From the NCBI GenBank assembly GCA_036785325.1, contig JAXIVH010000032.1, positions 3,861,155-3,925,154 of the forward strand: a DNA stretch of 64,000 nucleotides. Direction: 5' to 3'. Both the position numbers and the translations under genes were made by a program. Below the pieces are notes generated by a model. The model had not been told where the DNA came from, searched no databases, and was given only the letters and a program-made list of their open reading frames with translations. Origin of the DNA: Urophycis tenuis. Its lineage: Eukaryota > Chordata > Actinopteri > Gadiformes > Phycidae. This document shows, piece after piece, positions 11,530 through 23,900 of the stretch (positions within the stretch are counted from its first letter, which is position 1; each line of letters begins with the position of its first letter).

Positions 11530-14430
11530 AGCAGTTTACAGTAGCACCTCAAAATCCAATCTGGCCATTAGTTAACATTTACCATTACGATCATGTGATT
11601 CAGATATCATTGTGTCCTATTATTGTGTCTAGACATGTGTGCATTTTGTAAATGCTGTGATGTGTTGTGAAATCGATGAAGATGTTTTGATTGCGTTTTG
11701 TTCATTCGGACGCGTGGGTCTGAAGTTGCGGTGCATTGCTGTCAAACTGAGCAAGATTTCCTTGGTGGTTCCTTAGTGTTTTGGTTATTTGCATGAATTC
11801 GTTGAGCTCTCAGGGCTGCCATATCACTGACTGATTGCAGTACATGCAGACTGCCCACTGTGCACAACAGAGGAAGTACAAAATGGATTTTTATCAATTT
11901 AAAACAAGTCATAAAAGCAAAGGCCTTAAAACTAATTGGACATGTTTACAGTTGCATTTTAACAGCATCTTTCAATCTAAACTGCAAGTATCTGTTATAT
12001 TCTTCACATAATAGATTAGACATGCTTTGTCTGTGAGCGTTTTTCATTGTGTAACATAGAGACAAGTACATTAGTGGGATACCTTGTTGGGAGTCTGGCA
12101 ACACAGGAAACACTGGAGGAGCACCAGAAACACACTGTACTCCATTTGTAAATCCATTCATCATAATTAAAGTCTCAAAGGGCTTGGCGGGAACAGGTCT
12201 GAGAAAAGCATCAGAAGTGTTCAGCGTAGGGAATTGAACTTTGGACACACACACGCAGAGTGAGAATATGAAATGTTGAATGATGAATCATGGAGCTTTT
12301 CTCCTCTGAATCAACCAGCTCCGCCTTCATTGTTCCAGGATGGATGGAGACTGGAGCGGTTCCAAGAACGAGACCCGATGTCCCTGATGTTCAGCTCTGC
12401 TGGAGATGAACTGGACCCGGACTCCATTTTGTCTTCTGCTCAGTGTCTCAGTGGGTAGTTTTGGATATCAGGAAGTGAGTGATGAGGGATTCAGGTTAAA
12501 AATAGTGAGGCCTTTCGGTTCCAGATCAGAGTGTGAAACAGCGAGAGATGGAATCTTAAACCCCGAGGACTTATCATTGTGAGAAATAGTCACTGATTTT
12601 TCTCAACGGAAGTTTGAAGAAGTTATCCACTGAGAGTCAGTATTCAATTATATGGATCAATTGCATTTTTTTCAAAGCTCACCTGCAAAAGGTCCTAACT
12701 CCCGCAAAACACTTAACTCATGCTTCAAAACAAAGTTGTTATCTGATAAAAAATGTAAATGCCCTTTGTTTTGTCAGCAAGGCAGTGGCCCATGGAAATG
12801 TTCCTTATATCCCCAGTTTAGTCTTGTCCTATTTTTTCCATTGACACTCAATGTTTACCGTACTAGATTGTTGTGAGAAAAACTATTGCAAACAAATGTG
12901 AATCCTTTCATGATGACACAAAGACAATAAACGATAATATTGAATTATTGCCCTGCCCTGCATGTGTGTATGAATATTCACTAAACAACAAAGAAAGACT
13001 GAGTCATCTTATGAACACAGACCTTCAGATGATTATTTGTCCTGGCTGTAACAGAGTATATGTAAACCAGCAGTCTTATCTGGCTCTCAATCGTAACCTT
13101 CTGAAAAACAATCAACAGATTTCTCCTTTAGAGATTTGACCCTAAAAGCATCGACATGACAACATATCCTTCACCAGAACAAGGCGTCTCACTGTCCTGT
13201 AGATGCAGAAGATTACAAACCTTTTGGGGCTAAGTGCACACCGCTTCCAAACCAGAAAGTCAAGGCACACCGACTTACAAGTAATAGGGAATGATTGTCC
13301 ATAATTGTAAAAACAAAAATCGATATGTGCTGATAAAAAGCTGAAATATTTCCTAACAATTTGGCAAATAATTCCTACTCTCATATTCATATGTCAGGAA
13401 TAAGATAAAATATACAAAATATTGCAGCACGCTTAGCCTTCCCTCAGGGCAAACAAGCTGGGAACCACTGACCCGTACCCCGCTCACATGCTCAAGATAT
13501 CCTCTGGAAGCCACAAAGAGTCTGGATGTCTGGCTGTACCAGACAGTTTTAATAACCAGTTGACTGCTGCCCACTCAGGTTTACAATACTAACACTTTTA
13601 CCTTGTTGACTGGGAAAAAAACCCCACATTGCCATCCCCACCCCTCGGTGACGTTTGGTTCACGTTTCAGTGCGTCTCTTTGGAGGGGTTTGTAAGGTTG
13701 TTTTGAGTGCCTTTGCATGTCGTCTCTCTCACTCCACCAGGGGTTAAAGAGACTGTGAGGAGACCACCCCAGGCGCTCCAGGTGGGAGATGTGGACCTTT
13801 CCTGTTTTAAAGCCCCGATTCTCCTCACTTGTTTGTCTAACAACGGAGAATGAGTTGGTCCCAGTATTGAAAACAAATGTCCAGTGGAGATGTGGGGAGG
13901 AAGGGAAAGCACAGAGGAAGGTCCTCAAAAGAAAAAAAGACTGGGAAGTGTCCTATCTTGATAAGCGATCAGCCGGACTAAAGGGTAACACACGATCCTT
14001 CTCTTTGGATTGGGTTGAGGGCTGCGTGTGAGGAAGCCATTTTGGGGGGATTAAAAGACCTGGAATAGCTGAGATTATCATTCTTAAACACACACACCAA
14101 ACATGGATGTGAAGACAGTCACAGGGTGATTAATGACCAGAGAATCTGCAGCCGCCAAACTCTCTCTCTCTCTCTCTCTCTCTGGCTTGAAGTTATCAAG
14201 CATCTCTCTAATGGCGACATATTTTCAACATTGTAGCCCTCCAAAATGTGGGAATTACTGAACTCCATCTAAGCAACGATGCTGAAAATAACCATGCAAC
14301 GTAAAAGTCCAAAACAAGAGTGCACACAAGAGCTGTTTATAAGTCGCCACGGTGTTATTTCACAATGTTTACACCGGTGTCGCGCCGTGAGTCAAATGTC
14401 AACAGATAAGACCCGATGGAATCAGCTTGA
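11530..14430. other. Intergenic, no supported gene
   Basis: AT-rich sequence. An 88-codon plus frame at 12873-13139 holds two CPxC pairs (CPAC and CPGC about 40 residues apart) that could suggest a zinc ribbon. It has no promoter, neighbouring exon or family match, so I do not call it a gene. Confidence 0.45.
14161..14183. repeat. (CT)n microsatellite
   Basis: About eleven uninterrupted CT units. Confidence 0.85.
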
Positions 14431-14435
14431 TAATA

Positions 14436-14473
14436 TTACAAGGCATATCAAGTTGAATTGACATGCCTTGTAA
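14436..14473. repeat. Near-perfect 38-bp hairpin
   Basis: TTACAAGGCATATCAA, a six-base loop, then TTGACATGCCTTGTAA: a 16-bp inverted repeat with one mismatch. It stands alone in AT-rich sequence. Confidence 0.75.
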
Positions 14474-14479
14474 CAAACA

Positions 14480-15600
14480 TCGTCACGCTGGTAAAAAGAA
14501 AGGACCACAAATAATAACACACTTGTTTATATTTGTATGCCTGCAATGCATTCATCCGCTGTTTGTTTTGGCGGGACATCGTGCTTTTATCTGAATCTGT
14601 ATCGCTGACAACATAACAGAGGATCGCTCTGAGTAGGTGGGAGGCTGACACATGCGCATTGTGCATGTGTCATGTGCATGCGGCTACCACACAAACACCG
14701 CGCGCGCGCACGCTTCACACGGGTATTGCGGAGAAGCTACAGAAGGCTCGCCATGAATCTTGCAGCAGGAACTTGAAGGACCAGGGTTTCATCAGGGACG
14801 GCAATGGAAGTGTAACATGATCTGACATGTTGGTCTGTCATTGAGAGATTGTGCCAAAAGACAGTTGGTTGGAGTTGCATCATTGCCTTGTTTGTTTTCA
14901 GGAAATTGAAGTGAGACAAAATGCCTCGTTTCAGGGTGACTGACCCCATTACTTCTCCACTTTAAAAACCCCACATGGCCCCCTGGGGCCCTTTTAACCC
15001 ACTATTGCAGAAGATGGGAAATGTATCCTTAATGGAAAAAGTTGACAAGGACTATCAGTAAGAAACTGCATGGAACGTCCCAAAACAAATTCCAAACAAA
15101 AACATTCCATTCTCTCCATTCCAAAAAGATTAATCAATTCCTTTTGATAATATAATTATTCAGTACATCAGTTTTCTTTGAGGAACACATATTCTTCAGT
15201 AGACTGAAAGTGATGGTTCGGAGTAAAATTCACCCTGAGGTAATTTCCACCAATAATCCCGCCAAATACCCCCTCAGATGCATTTTTAGCGACGGTCAAT
15301 ATTTATCAAGTTTAGGGGTATAAGCTGAATGGCTTAGTATTGGAGTGCCCGGTACTGTGTGTATATCTCGTAAATTACCCCACTAATAATGCATGGATTG
15401 TTACCCAACTTCTGTAGTAGTACATATATGGTCTGTACTCACAAAACGTGGCATTTTAAAGTTTGTAAGTACACCAGGAGTTTATTTAAAAGAGCACTTT
15501 TCTGATAGCTTCAACTAGCTGTTGCTAAGGCTACCACTGCGTCGACGTCTCTTCTGTCTTTCCGGATAAGTTCGTAAAAGTCCTCTTCAAAACTCACAAG
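14480..15600. other. Intergenic, nothing recognised
   Basis: No repeat family or exon recognised. A short GCGC run lies near 14700. Confidence 0.45.
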
Positions 15601-15601
15601 T

Positions 15602-15710
15602 GTAAGGAAAAGGTTAGTGAATTCAACACTCCATTGAAATGTATTGACAACTGGAATAATTGAATACTTGAAATTAGATGGAGTGTTGAATTCACTAACT
15701 CTTTCCTTAC
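15602..15710. repeat. 109-bp foldback element
   Basis: A 34-base arm (15602-15635, beginning GTAAGGAAAAGGTTAGTG) is repeated inverted at 15677-15710 with about three mismatches and a 41-base spacer. It resembles a palindromic MITE. No coding capacity and no clear target duplication. Confidence 0.7.
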
Positions 15711-15756
15711 CTACAGGTTCCTAGTTAGTCACAGACGGCCAAGCCAGCCATAAAAC

Positions 15757-16639
15757 CAGTAGCGTGCCGTGAGCCAAAATTTCAGTGGGGCGTATCATGG
15801 GCTACTTGTATGACCACACCCACATTTTTAAGTATTTTTCAGATAAATTAAAACATGTTAACTAAACTAATAATGAATACGAATTAAGAGTGCTGTGCGC
15901 GCTTCGAAAGGGTCAGCAGCACGTCATATGTCGGGTTAACCAGCCTATGTGCGCACAATGGAACAAACAACAACAAGTGCGTCGCAAATAGGCTAAATGA
16001 ATGAACAGTAGAAATAAAAAGTAGATCCATATCCAGGCCTATACAGAACGAAAGCCAAACAGAAAACATCACGGCAACTTTTTTTTTTTTTTTTTTTTAA
16101 CATCACGGCAACATCAAACAAACATTGCTTCTTAGAAGACGTCATCAAGTAGCCTAAGCAATCAGATCTTCATTTATACAGGAACTTGGCCCGACGGTCT
16201 TTCATGTACGCAAATTTCTCAATAACAACTCTGTTGAAATCAGGTATGTCCCGTGTCAGTCGCTTTTCGATGGACAGCAACAACGTAGATTCAGTAGAGC
16301 TATGACCGATTGGGCGGACTACTTAGCGCCCAAATGTGCTCCTATCAGCGCTGCTTGTAATTCCGAATGAAGCCTGCAGGGTTATGCAGAAAACATACGG
16401 AGGAATGCGGCAACGCCCGACATATTATTAAATTCAATTTGAATCGCCACCATCATCCAAAATGTGATGTCAACAGACCGAAAATAGTTGGAAAGCCTAC
16501 ATATACTATAGATAGTGAATGTAACGATCATATTATTAAAATAGACTTAGCGCAATGATTTATTGAGGAACTTTTTTGGGGAGCATGCTTTTGCAAGCTC
16601 GGCTCTGCCCGACCTGCCCATATGGACCGCACGCTGCTG
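15757..16639. mobile_element. 883-bp non-autonomous hAT-like transposon
   Basis: The left end is CAGTAGCGTGCCGTGAG; the right end read inward is CAGCAGCGTGCGGTCC, an imperfect inverted repeat. It is flanked on both sides by the identical octamer CATAAAAC (15749-15756 and 16640-16647). CAG-type ends with an exact 8-bp target duplication are the signature of the hAT superfamily. There is no transposase frame inside, so it depended on a partner. The intact duplication implies a fairly recent insertion. Confidence 0.85.
16065..16112 (-). mobile_element. Bare poly(A) insertion with target duplication
   Basis: Twenty T (16079-16098) sit exactly between two copies of the 14-mer AACATCACGGCAAC (16065-16078 and 16099-16112). 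This is what remains when target-primed reverse transcription copies only a poly(A) tail. It lies inside the hAT-like element and so is younger than that copy or its master. Confidence 0.65.
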
Positions 16640-17020
16640 CATAAAACGGGTGTATTTATTCGACACAGCCTCAAAAATGGAAGCAGCGGTCGAAGTGTTG
16701 TACCTGAAGCTAACGGGCTAACGAGACCACACGTTGCTCCAGCGGTGGAAAAGCAACATTATGCTCCAACTCTCCTCCTTCATTCTTACCGTAGGCCAGC
16801 TGTTCCAACCCCCGTAGGCACCCTCTGCTTCTTAAGTTGGAAGGGAGGAGGGAAGAAATTGAAATAAAAGTGACACCATGATGATTTGAAATTGGTAACT
16901 TGTAGGTTGCCCTGGCTCAAAATTGGAGTCTTCACCATTATCCCAAATTAACCATAGGCCTATAGACCCGTCGAGAGAATTTTTTTTCTGTTAGGTATTG
17001 ATGAATGTTTCTTTCATGAT

Positions 17021-17080
17021 TAACACGGTGCGTTTGTTCTTACCTTTTATTAACACGGTGCGTTTGTTCTTACCTTTTAT
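17021..17080. repeat. Perfect 30-bp tandem duplication
   Basis: The unit starting TAACACGGTGCGTTTGTTCT occurs twice back to back with no difference (17021-17050, 17051-17080). Confidence 0.95.
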
Positions 17081-17259
17081 ACACAGGTCGATGCCTAAGC
17101 AATATCGCCCCCTCTTGGCGAAAACACGCAGCCACTGATGACACAATACTGAATTAGGTCCAGAACCCATATGTTCTTGGAAAGTCACATATTTGAACAA
17201 AACCGAGAGAACACGGCGCTGTTTAAAAACACAGACACAGCTCTGAAATTGAAATCACA

Positions 17260-17265
17260 TTTATT
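17260..17265 (-). terminator. wiz: Candidate polyadenylation signal of wiz
   Basis: AATAAA on the minus strand with a GU-rich downstream element. It is the best-formed candidate downstream of the wiz stop. Confidence 0.4.
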
Positions 17266-17398
17266 TTAGTTTTTTCTAGGAGCTGATTGACTCACATGAT
17301 GAACCTTGACCTTTTTGAGTACAAAACAGTTTGGCATCCTTCCCCTACTTTTGTCATCTCATAACAATCATTTTTTTCTTCTTTTTTTTTTAACCTCA

Positions 17399-17399
<1 letters not shown>

Positions 17400-17446
<47 letters not shown>
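17400..17446. repeat. (CA)n microsatellite
   Basis: About 23 CA units. Confidence 0.9.
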
Positions 17447-17447
<1 letters not shown>

Positions 17448-17669
17448 CCCCTTCAGCCAGTTGTACTGGCTAGGGGTATGGAGACACATTCAGATAACGG
17501 GCCACATTCCCTAGTTACATTGAACACAGTCACCGACCAGCAACGGGGCTAAGAAGTTAGACTCCCAGTTGTTTCACACCAACATTGAAGGACAGGTTTT
17601 TTTTAGACATTGTTGGGTTTATTCGTTGTTTTAGTTTAGCGTCCTGTCTTACCAGGACGAGAGGACCAC

Positions 17670-17735
17670 AGTCATACATACATACATGCGTACATACATA
17701 CATACATACATACATACATACATACGTACATACAA
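17670..17735. repeat. (CATA)n microsatellite
   Basis: A tetranucleotide CATA array with a few point changes. Confidence 0.9.
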
Positions 17736-20251
17736 ACATACTCACTCTGATACATACATCTCACCATCGCTTCAGCATTCACACCAAGCACCAGATACCC
17801 TTCAGCTGTTTCGGAACCTAACTTACAGATTAAAAAATAAGAAATACTCTAAGAGTCACCCTTTCCAGGACTGCAAATACGGAAATGCACAGAGCAATAG
17901 AAATACGTAGCATCAAATGTTGAAATCAATTCACAACAGAGGATTTTAAGATCACTTCTTTTTTTTTTTTCCCTTGTAACTAGCTTGATAATAAAACCGC
18001 GGATAGCTCTACTAGCGTCGACAGTTTAGTTAAGTACATGTAGTTATATAGTATAGATATATATTCTCCATAAAACATCAGAGGGGAGGGGGTGTGTGGA
18101 TAAACAGTCATGTTGGATACATGGTCATCGTATGGAGGAAAACAAAATGTACTGTTGAAATGGGTTTACGTGGGTTTACGTGGACCCCAAAGATATCGTC
18201 TTGGTTTTGAGTTGATACCAACACGCTCCAGAGCAACTGCAGAGATAAACATCCAAGGTTTGTGAAAATGGGCGACTGTTCGAGGTCATACGTGTGTTTG
18301 CGTGTTTGAAAGGAGGGGGGGAGGGGGGGGGTCATTGTCATCACCCTTCGCTGAAAAAGTTTTGGTAGGTGGTCACGTTTCGCGTGGCGGTCGTCTTAAA
18401 AACATACAATAACAACTGTTCAACGAGTGTCTGTTTTTTTTTTTTTTTTTTTTTTTTAAGTGTCCCCTCTAGAATTCAAGTAGTGGATGCTGCAGATGTC
18501 GATGCGGTACCCCAAGGGGGTACCCAGGGGGTACCCACCGCCCCGCACTGTCCAACCAGGGGGGGGGGGGGGGGGGCATGGGAGCTTCGTAGCTGTGCAG
18601 AGCGTCCTCTGACAAGGCCTCCGATGTAAACAGCAGGTTTTACAGAGGCAAGACACGGAAGTAAAGTCACTCTTTGGCACACCTGGTCCCAAAGGTAAGT
18701 TGCGATCGGACTACGTAGAGATGGGAGCGCCGGCCGTTGGACCGGACCGGACTGGCACCGGTCGGGTCCGGGGAGCGCTCTGTGCATCGCTTCTCTTTAG
18801 TGTCGGAAGGAGAATGTACAACCGCGCGGACGTGCGCGCACACTCACGCTCACACACGCAACCGTTCTCAGACGTCTGACTATTCCATTTTAGCTTAAAA
18901 ATGACCAAACTTAAAAACACATTCAGATGCAAAATAAATAATAACAACAAAATGATTTGGATAGGAGAAAAAAAAGACAGGACAAAAAAAAAATGGCGTT
19001 ACTAAGTATGGAAAATATAAAAAGTTAAACTGCGAGTTTTTAAAAAGAGCTTGGTGTGCGATCAGCGCGACAGCGCCTCACTTGGCCTCCCGCAGCAAAG
19101 TGCGAGTAGAAACGCCACAAAACATTAGAAACGGCACGGTAGTCGGGGCCAAAGGTCAAGATCTTTGATTGTTTTACAAATGTGTGCATATAAATATATT
19201 CATAGATTAGGTGCTTCAGCTACATTCAGGCAACGGGGGTAATTTAGGAGGCGTTACTTGCGTGTCCCACCCAAGTCACCGTGTGATTGGGAAGGAGCAA
19301 CGTTACATTTTAGTTTTCCCTTTTAAGGTGTGCTTTCCCTTCCTGCTACCTCAACCAATCAGAATTCTTCTTTGTCAGCCGTGCCCTGTTCAATTAGGGC
19401 CAATGGGTAAGTGCTCAGTATCTGATTCATATTTCTAAAACGTTGGTATGTGTTTAAAGTCCCTACCTCGAGACTTACATTGTAGGTTATAAAAGTGTCA
19501 CTGGCGAAATTTCAAAAAGGCTAAAGCTACTAGCGCTTCTAGTGGGGCAAAGCATATCGGGTCACGAATGGTAAAGTGCGTCAGGGTGGTAGAGGCGGTG
19601 CAACTCGAGCGACTCTTCCAATCATTATTCCCATCATGCATTGCTTCAACCCAGATCCCTTACACTGACCTTAGACTGCACCAAACCACTAGCTAAACTT
19701 AATCAAACTCTAACCTAAGAAGCTAAACTTAAACAGCTCTAACCACTGATACACTAAACCGTTTTATAATGCATCATGGGAATAAGCATCAGAAAAGTGC
19801 ATAAAGATGTGCCTGTGTGGGAGGTGGGTACAAATCGTCGTGCTAGAATGTGGTCCACGCTGAGCACGTTTACGCTCAGCCTCTGGTCAGAGGCGTCCCC
19901 GCAAACGCAGAGACACTCGGTACAAACCGAGCGTGGACCAACAGGAAGTCCCGCCTCTGGTCAGAACCGATAGTGGACGGATCCCACCGTTGCCGCTAAT
20001 GCACGCACACGCCCTCCCCCCCCCCCCCCCCCCCGAAACCGACATGGTTTCCTTCCCAACGGGCCTTTAGTTAACAGTCTAGGACGCAGCAACGAAGGTG
20101 CTTGGGGGTTCTGAGAGGCTTTGAGGGGTGGGTGGGGGCGGGTGGGGGCGGGCGGCGGTCCTCGGAGCTCTCAGTCAAGGCCAAACAAAAGAAGCGGATG
20201 AAGAAGGCGGAGTAAAGGCAAGCTCGTGGAACAGCCAGGAGGTGGGAGCTT

Positions 20252-20981
20252 CTACACCGAGTGGGCGGGGCCCGGGGACAGGGGGGCGGAGTCTGTCGCG
20301 GGCCGCTCCTCGGTGGGGGTCGGCGCCCGCGGCGCCGGGGGTCTGTGTGAGTGGGTGTCGGGGGGGGGGCTCGCTACGGCGGTGGCAGTGGAAGAGGTAG
20401 AAACGCAAGCGGGGAGGGCCGTGGCCGGACCGGGCCCCTCCTCCGAAGAAGACCTCTCCTCCTCCTCCTCCTCCTCCTCCTCGTCCTCCTCCTCCTCCTC
20501 TGGGGCTCGGGCCCCAGCCGGCGCGCCCTCAGTCTGGGCAGTGTGCTGGGGGGAAGCGGCGGGGCTGGGGGACGTTGGGGTCCTCGCCGTGGCAGGGTCG
20601 GCCGACGGGGGGCCCCCGGGTTTCGCGGGGTCTGTGGAGGAAGGCGGAGGCTGTTGCGTGGAAGGGTCAGAGGCGATGGGGCCTCCCTGTGCGGGAGCGT
20701 CCGTGGAGGCAGCAGCCCGTAGTACAGCGGGGTTGGTGGTAGCAGGGTCGCCTGACGTCTTGGGGTCTGGAGAGGGAGGGCCCCTTGGCGTGGAAGGGTC
20801 CGAAGAGGCGGGGCCCCGGGATTTGGGAGGGTCCGAGGAGGCGGGTGAGGGAGGCTCAGTGGAGGCGGGCCCCCTGGGTCCATCAGGCTTACTGTAGTTC
20901 ATCTTAATGATGTGCTGCTGGAGGTGCCTGATCCAGTCCTCCTGGATGGACAGGGGCCCGTGGAACTCCACCTCACAGAAC
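20252..20981 (-). CDS. wiz: wiz exon 16 (last finger, C-terminus)
   Basis: 730 nt including stop, phase 2 in. It completes a finger (C-R-F-C, then H-LQQ-H) in CRFCEVEFHGPLSIQEDWIR, then has an unusual C-terminus: semi-repeats of the type GPASSDP/GPPSPDP and a run of about 17 Glu/Asp coded by a CTC repeat. The tail beyond the finger looks poorly conserved and low in complexity. Confidence 0.88.
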
Positions 20982-23900
20982 CTGGGGAACACAGCAGACA
21001 CAATGAAGCCCGGCTCATGAACAGCTCACTACAACAACAAAACACACACAATAGAAACAAAAAGTCCAGGTGTTCTCGTCATCTGAAATCGAATCGTAAA
21101 GGATCACTTCCAGTCACTCGCCATTTCAGACCTGGTTATTTCCAAGGTAATGCAATACATTGCAAAAATAGAACTAGTCCCTGCTTCCTTCTCTCTGCAT
21201 CATTCCCGTCAGCTACCATTACTTCCCGGAGTCCAGCAGTGTTCCAGGAGACAGGAGTGATGTCACTCACCGACACTTGAGGGTGTACAGCGCCCCCACC
21301 AGTTTGACCAGGGGGTAGCTGGGCGGCTGGGGCACCAGCGAGGGGATGGTGCCCGAGCGGGGGGGCTTGGGTGGGCAGCTGCTCTCCCTCTCGGCCCCCT
21401 CGGGGAGAGATGGATGTTTCAGGGGCCGCCGCTCAAAGCCTTCATAAAAAATTCATAAATTAATCCGCAAAACCCGCCAATCAATGATCAAAATGTATAT
21501 CATCTCACGCTGACGCAGCAGTAATGATTTCACCGCACAAAATTATTCTGCACAACTTTCACGAGCTCGGGGCGTGATGACTGACACATTTCAGATCGAC
21601 CTTGAGCTTTGGCCAAGTATGTGGCGTGCGCGTGGCGTGCATGTGGGGTGTGTGTGGCGTGCATGTGGGGTGCATGTGGGGTGCATGTGGGGTGTGCATG
21701 TGGGGTGTGCGTGTGGTGTGCGTGGAGTGTGCGTAGCGTGCATGTTCGGTGTATGTGGGGTGCATTTGGGGTGTGCGTGGGGTGCATAAGGGGTGTGCGT
21801 GGGGTGCATGTGGGGTGTGCGTAGCGTGCATGGGGGGTGTGAATGGCGTGCATGTGGGGTGTGCGTAGCGTGCATGTGGGGTGTGAATGGCGTGCATGTG
21901 GGGTGCATGTGGGGTGTGCGTAGCGTGCATGTGGGGTGTGAATGGCGTGCATGTGGGGTGCATGTGGGGTTTGCGTAGCGTGCATGTGGGGTGTGAATGG
22001 CGTGCATGTGGTGTGCATGTGGGGTTTGCGTAGCGTGCATGTGGGGTGTGAATGGCGTGCATGTGGTGTGCATGTGGGGTTTGCGTAGCGTGCATGTGGG
22101 GTGTGCGTGGTGTGCGCATGGCGTGTGGCGCGTACCTCTGGGCAGGCGCACGTTGAGCTCGCTGCGCGCCACCTGGGCGTGCAGCGGCAGCGCGGCGCTC
22201 TGATGCGAGGGGCTGCGGCCCCCGGTGCCGGCCTTGGCAGCGGCGCTGTGCGGCGCGGACAGGAAGTCGGCGGGAGACGCCAGGCCATGGTCGGGGCGCG
22301 GCGGCCGGGGCGGGCCTGGCGCCGCGGAGGACCAGTGGGAGGAGGAGGACGACGAGGAAGAGGAAGAGGAGGGCTTCGGGTTGGGCACGGGGAGCAGGTG
22401 GTCAGAAGACGGCGAGAGAGGAGAGATGTTCTTCTACAAGAGAGGGGTGAATGAACACCGTTCCATTAACATGGAGCGTCAGGGAGCGGCCGTCTCGAGA
22501 CACGTGATGTCGTTTGCGTCGGCTTTTCTGCCAACATAGAAACTGCACCATGTAAAAGAGTTTGATTTTAATCAGTTATAATTAAGTAGACCAATTGACT
22601 ACACGCTTACTAATCGCATTGAGCCGATCTCTTATGTCTTATTGTACATAAGCAGCAGTTAGTCCATATGTCCAGGAAACACTTAAATGATGTTCACGTT
22701 AATACCAAGAACAGACAATGACCAAAAGACAATCTATATTATCCGATCAATGTTAATCAATAACAATACATCAATCGGCTGTAATTAACAATAAAGGTGC
22801 CGTGGTGGAGACGACTGATGCTTTGGTTCGTACACCAGCCTGACCCATCCCTCTACAGCCGCGGCCTAGAGACCCTGCACGGTCGTGAAACTGCAGGTAT
22901 TCAGTGCCCGAGGTTGTTTGAAGGTAAGGCGCTCGGTATGTGTGTCACATCACAGCCCGGCAAGACAAGTGGCACTGACGCAACCGCGCCTCAAAAGTAA
23001 TTCAGACGGAGGGGAGGGGGGGGGGGGGGAAGACATTTACTGCATCGACACGCCATAATTTATCTGAAGATGAAACATACGCTTGTCAGATGTGCCACAG
23101 TTACTATGGCAACTAGAGAGCCAATGGCGGGGGGGTTTTGGCATGCGTCCCTGCAGTGATATTCACAAGGTGTAAAGATCTACAACGTCGTGCGGCGCAT
23201 CTAAGTAGGAGAAATGCCTGTGCAGGTGCCAGCCCAGCTATCTGTATCACGGTGCCCCCGGGGACTGTGGGGAGGCACAGAGAAGTGTGGCTGTGAAACA
23301 CGATCTACTGCACGCCAGTCAAGGTGGCTGAGACCCCCCCCCCCCCCGCCCCCCTACTGCAGACGCTTAAGACCTCTGGGTGGAGATACTTCATTCAATG
23401 CAACCCACTTCATCGGCATCCCCGTCTATCTGAAGCAAAGTCTGGCGCGCTGAACGGCGTCAGCCATTTAATTTGCATTTTCATCTTTCTGAGATACGTT
23501 CATTCCTGTTCTGCCCGTATTGTGTAAGTGAACCTCCCGTTTCAGCTTGAATTCGAACACTACGAGATGAAAAAGATTAGTTTTGGCCTCAGAATTGAAG
23601 AAAGGAGGGGGGGGGGGGGGGGGAGTTACAATAGTTACAAGCCATGCCAACTTTGTGATGCTTTTTAGAACTAGTACCATCGTTGAGCATGAGCTCCAAT
23701 GATTATTGTTGTACTTGAAGTGCAGCACACACTGTGGTGTAACGCTGGAAGTTTCCAATGAGCTTAAAAAGGATTTTACCGGTTTGTTAAGACCCCAGAC
23801 TAATTCTTGACATTGTTAACGTCAAGATGTAAATTAACCAGGATTTTTGTTCAACTCACCCCTTCTTGATGTTGAGATGCTTTGGGAAATTAGGCAGTTG

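Larger units (their letters stand above)
17245..20251 (-). other. wiz: Probable 3' UTR of wiz
   Basis: After the wiz stop codon about 3 kb follow on the minus strand with no further exon signal. A minus-strand AATAAA at 17265-17260 is followed by a GT/T-rich stretch (TGTGTCTGTGTTTTT), the expected layout of a polyadenylation site. Inside are a (CA)n at 17400-17446, a (CATA)n at 17670-17735 and a G-run near 18560-18577. Another poly(A) site could be used; extent inferred. Confidence 0.4.

Noticed and set aside
12873..13139. 88-codon frame with two CPxC pairs as a possible zinc-ribbon gene
   Set aside because: Only two pairs with uneven spacing, no neighbouring exon, promoter or family match; more likely chance or a transposon relic.
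20226..20897. 223-codon plus frame opposite the last wiz exon
   Set aside because: Antisense shadow of the GC-rich, low-complexity wiz C-terminus.
21620..22130. CRISPR-like array
   Set aside because: Repeats are short, degenerate and without unique spacers; it is a vertebrate intronic minisatellite.
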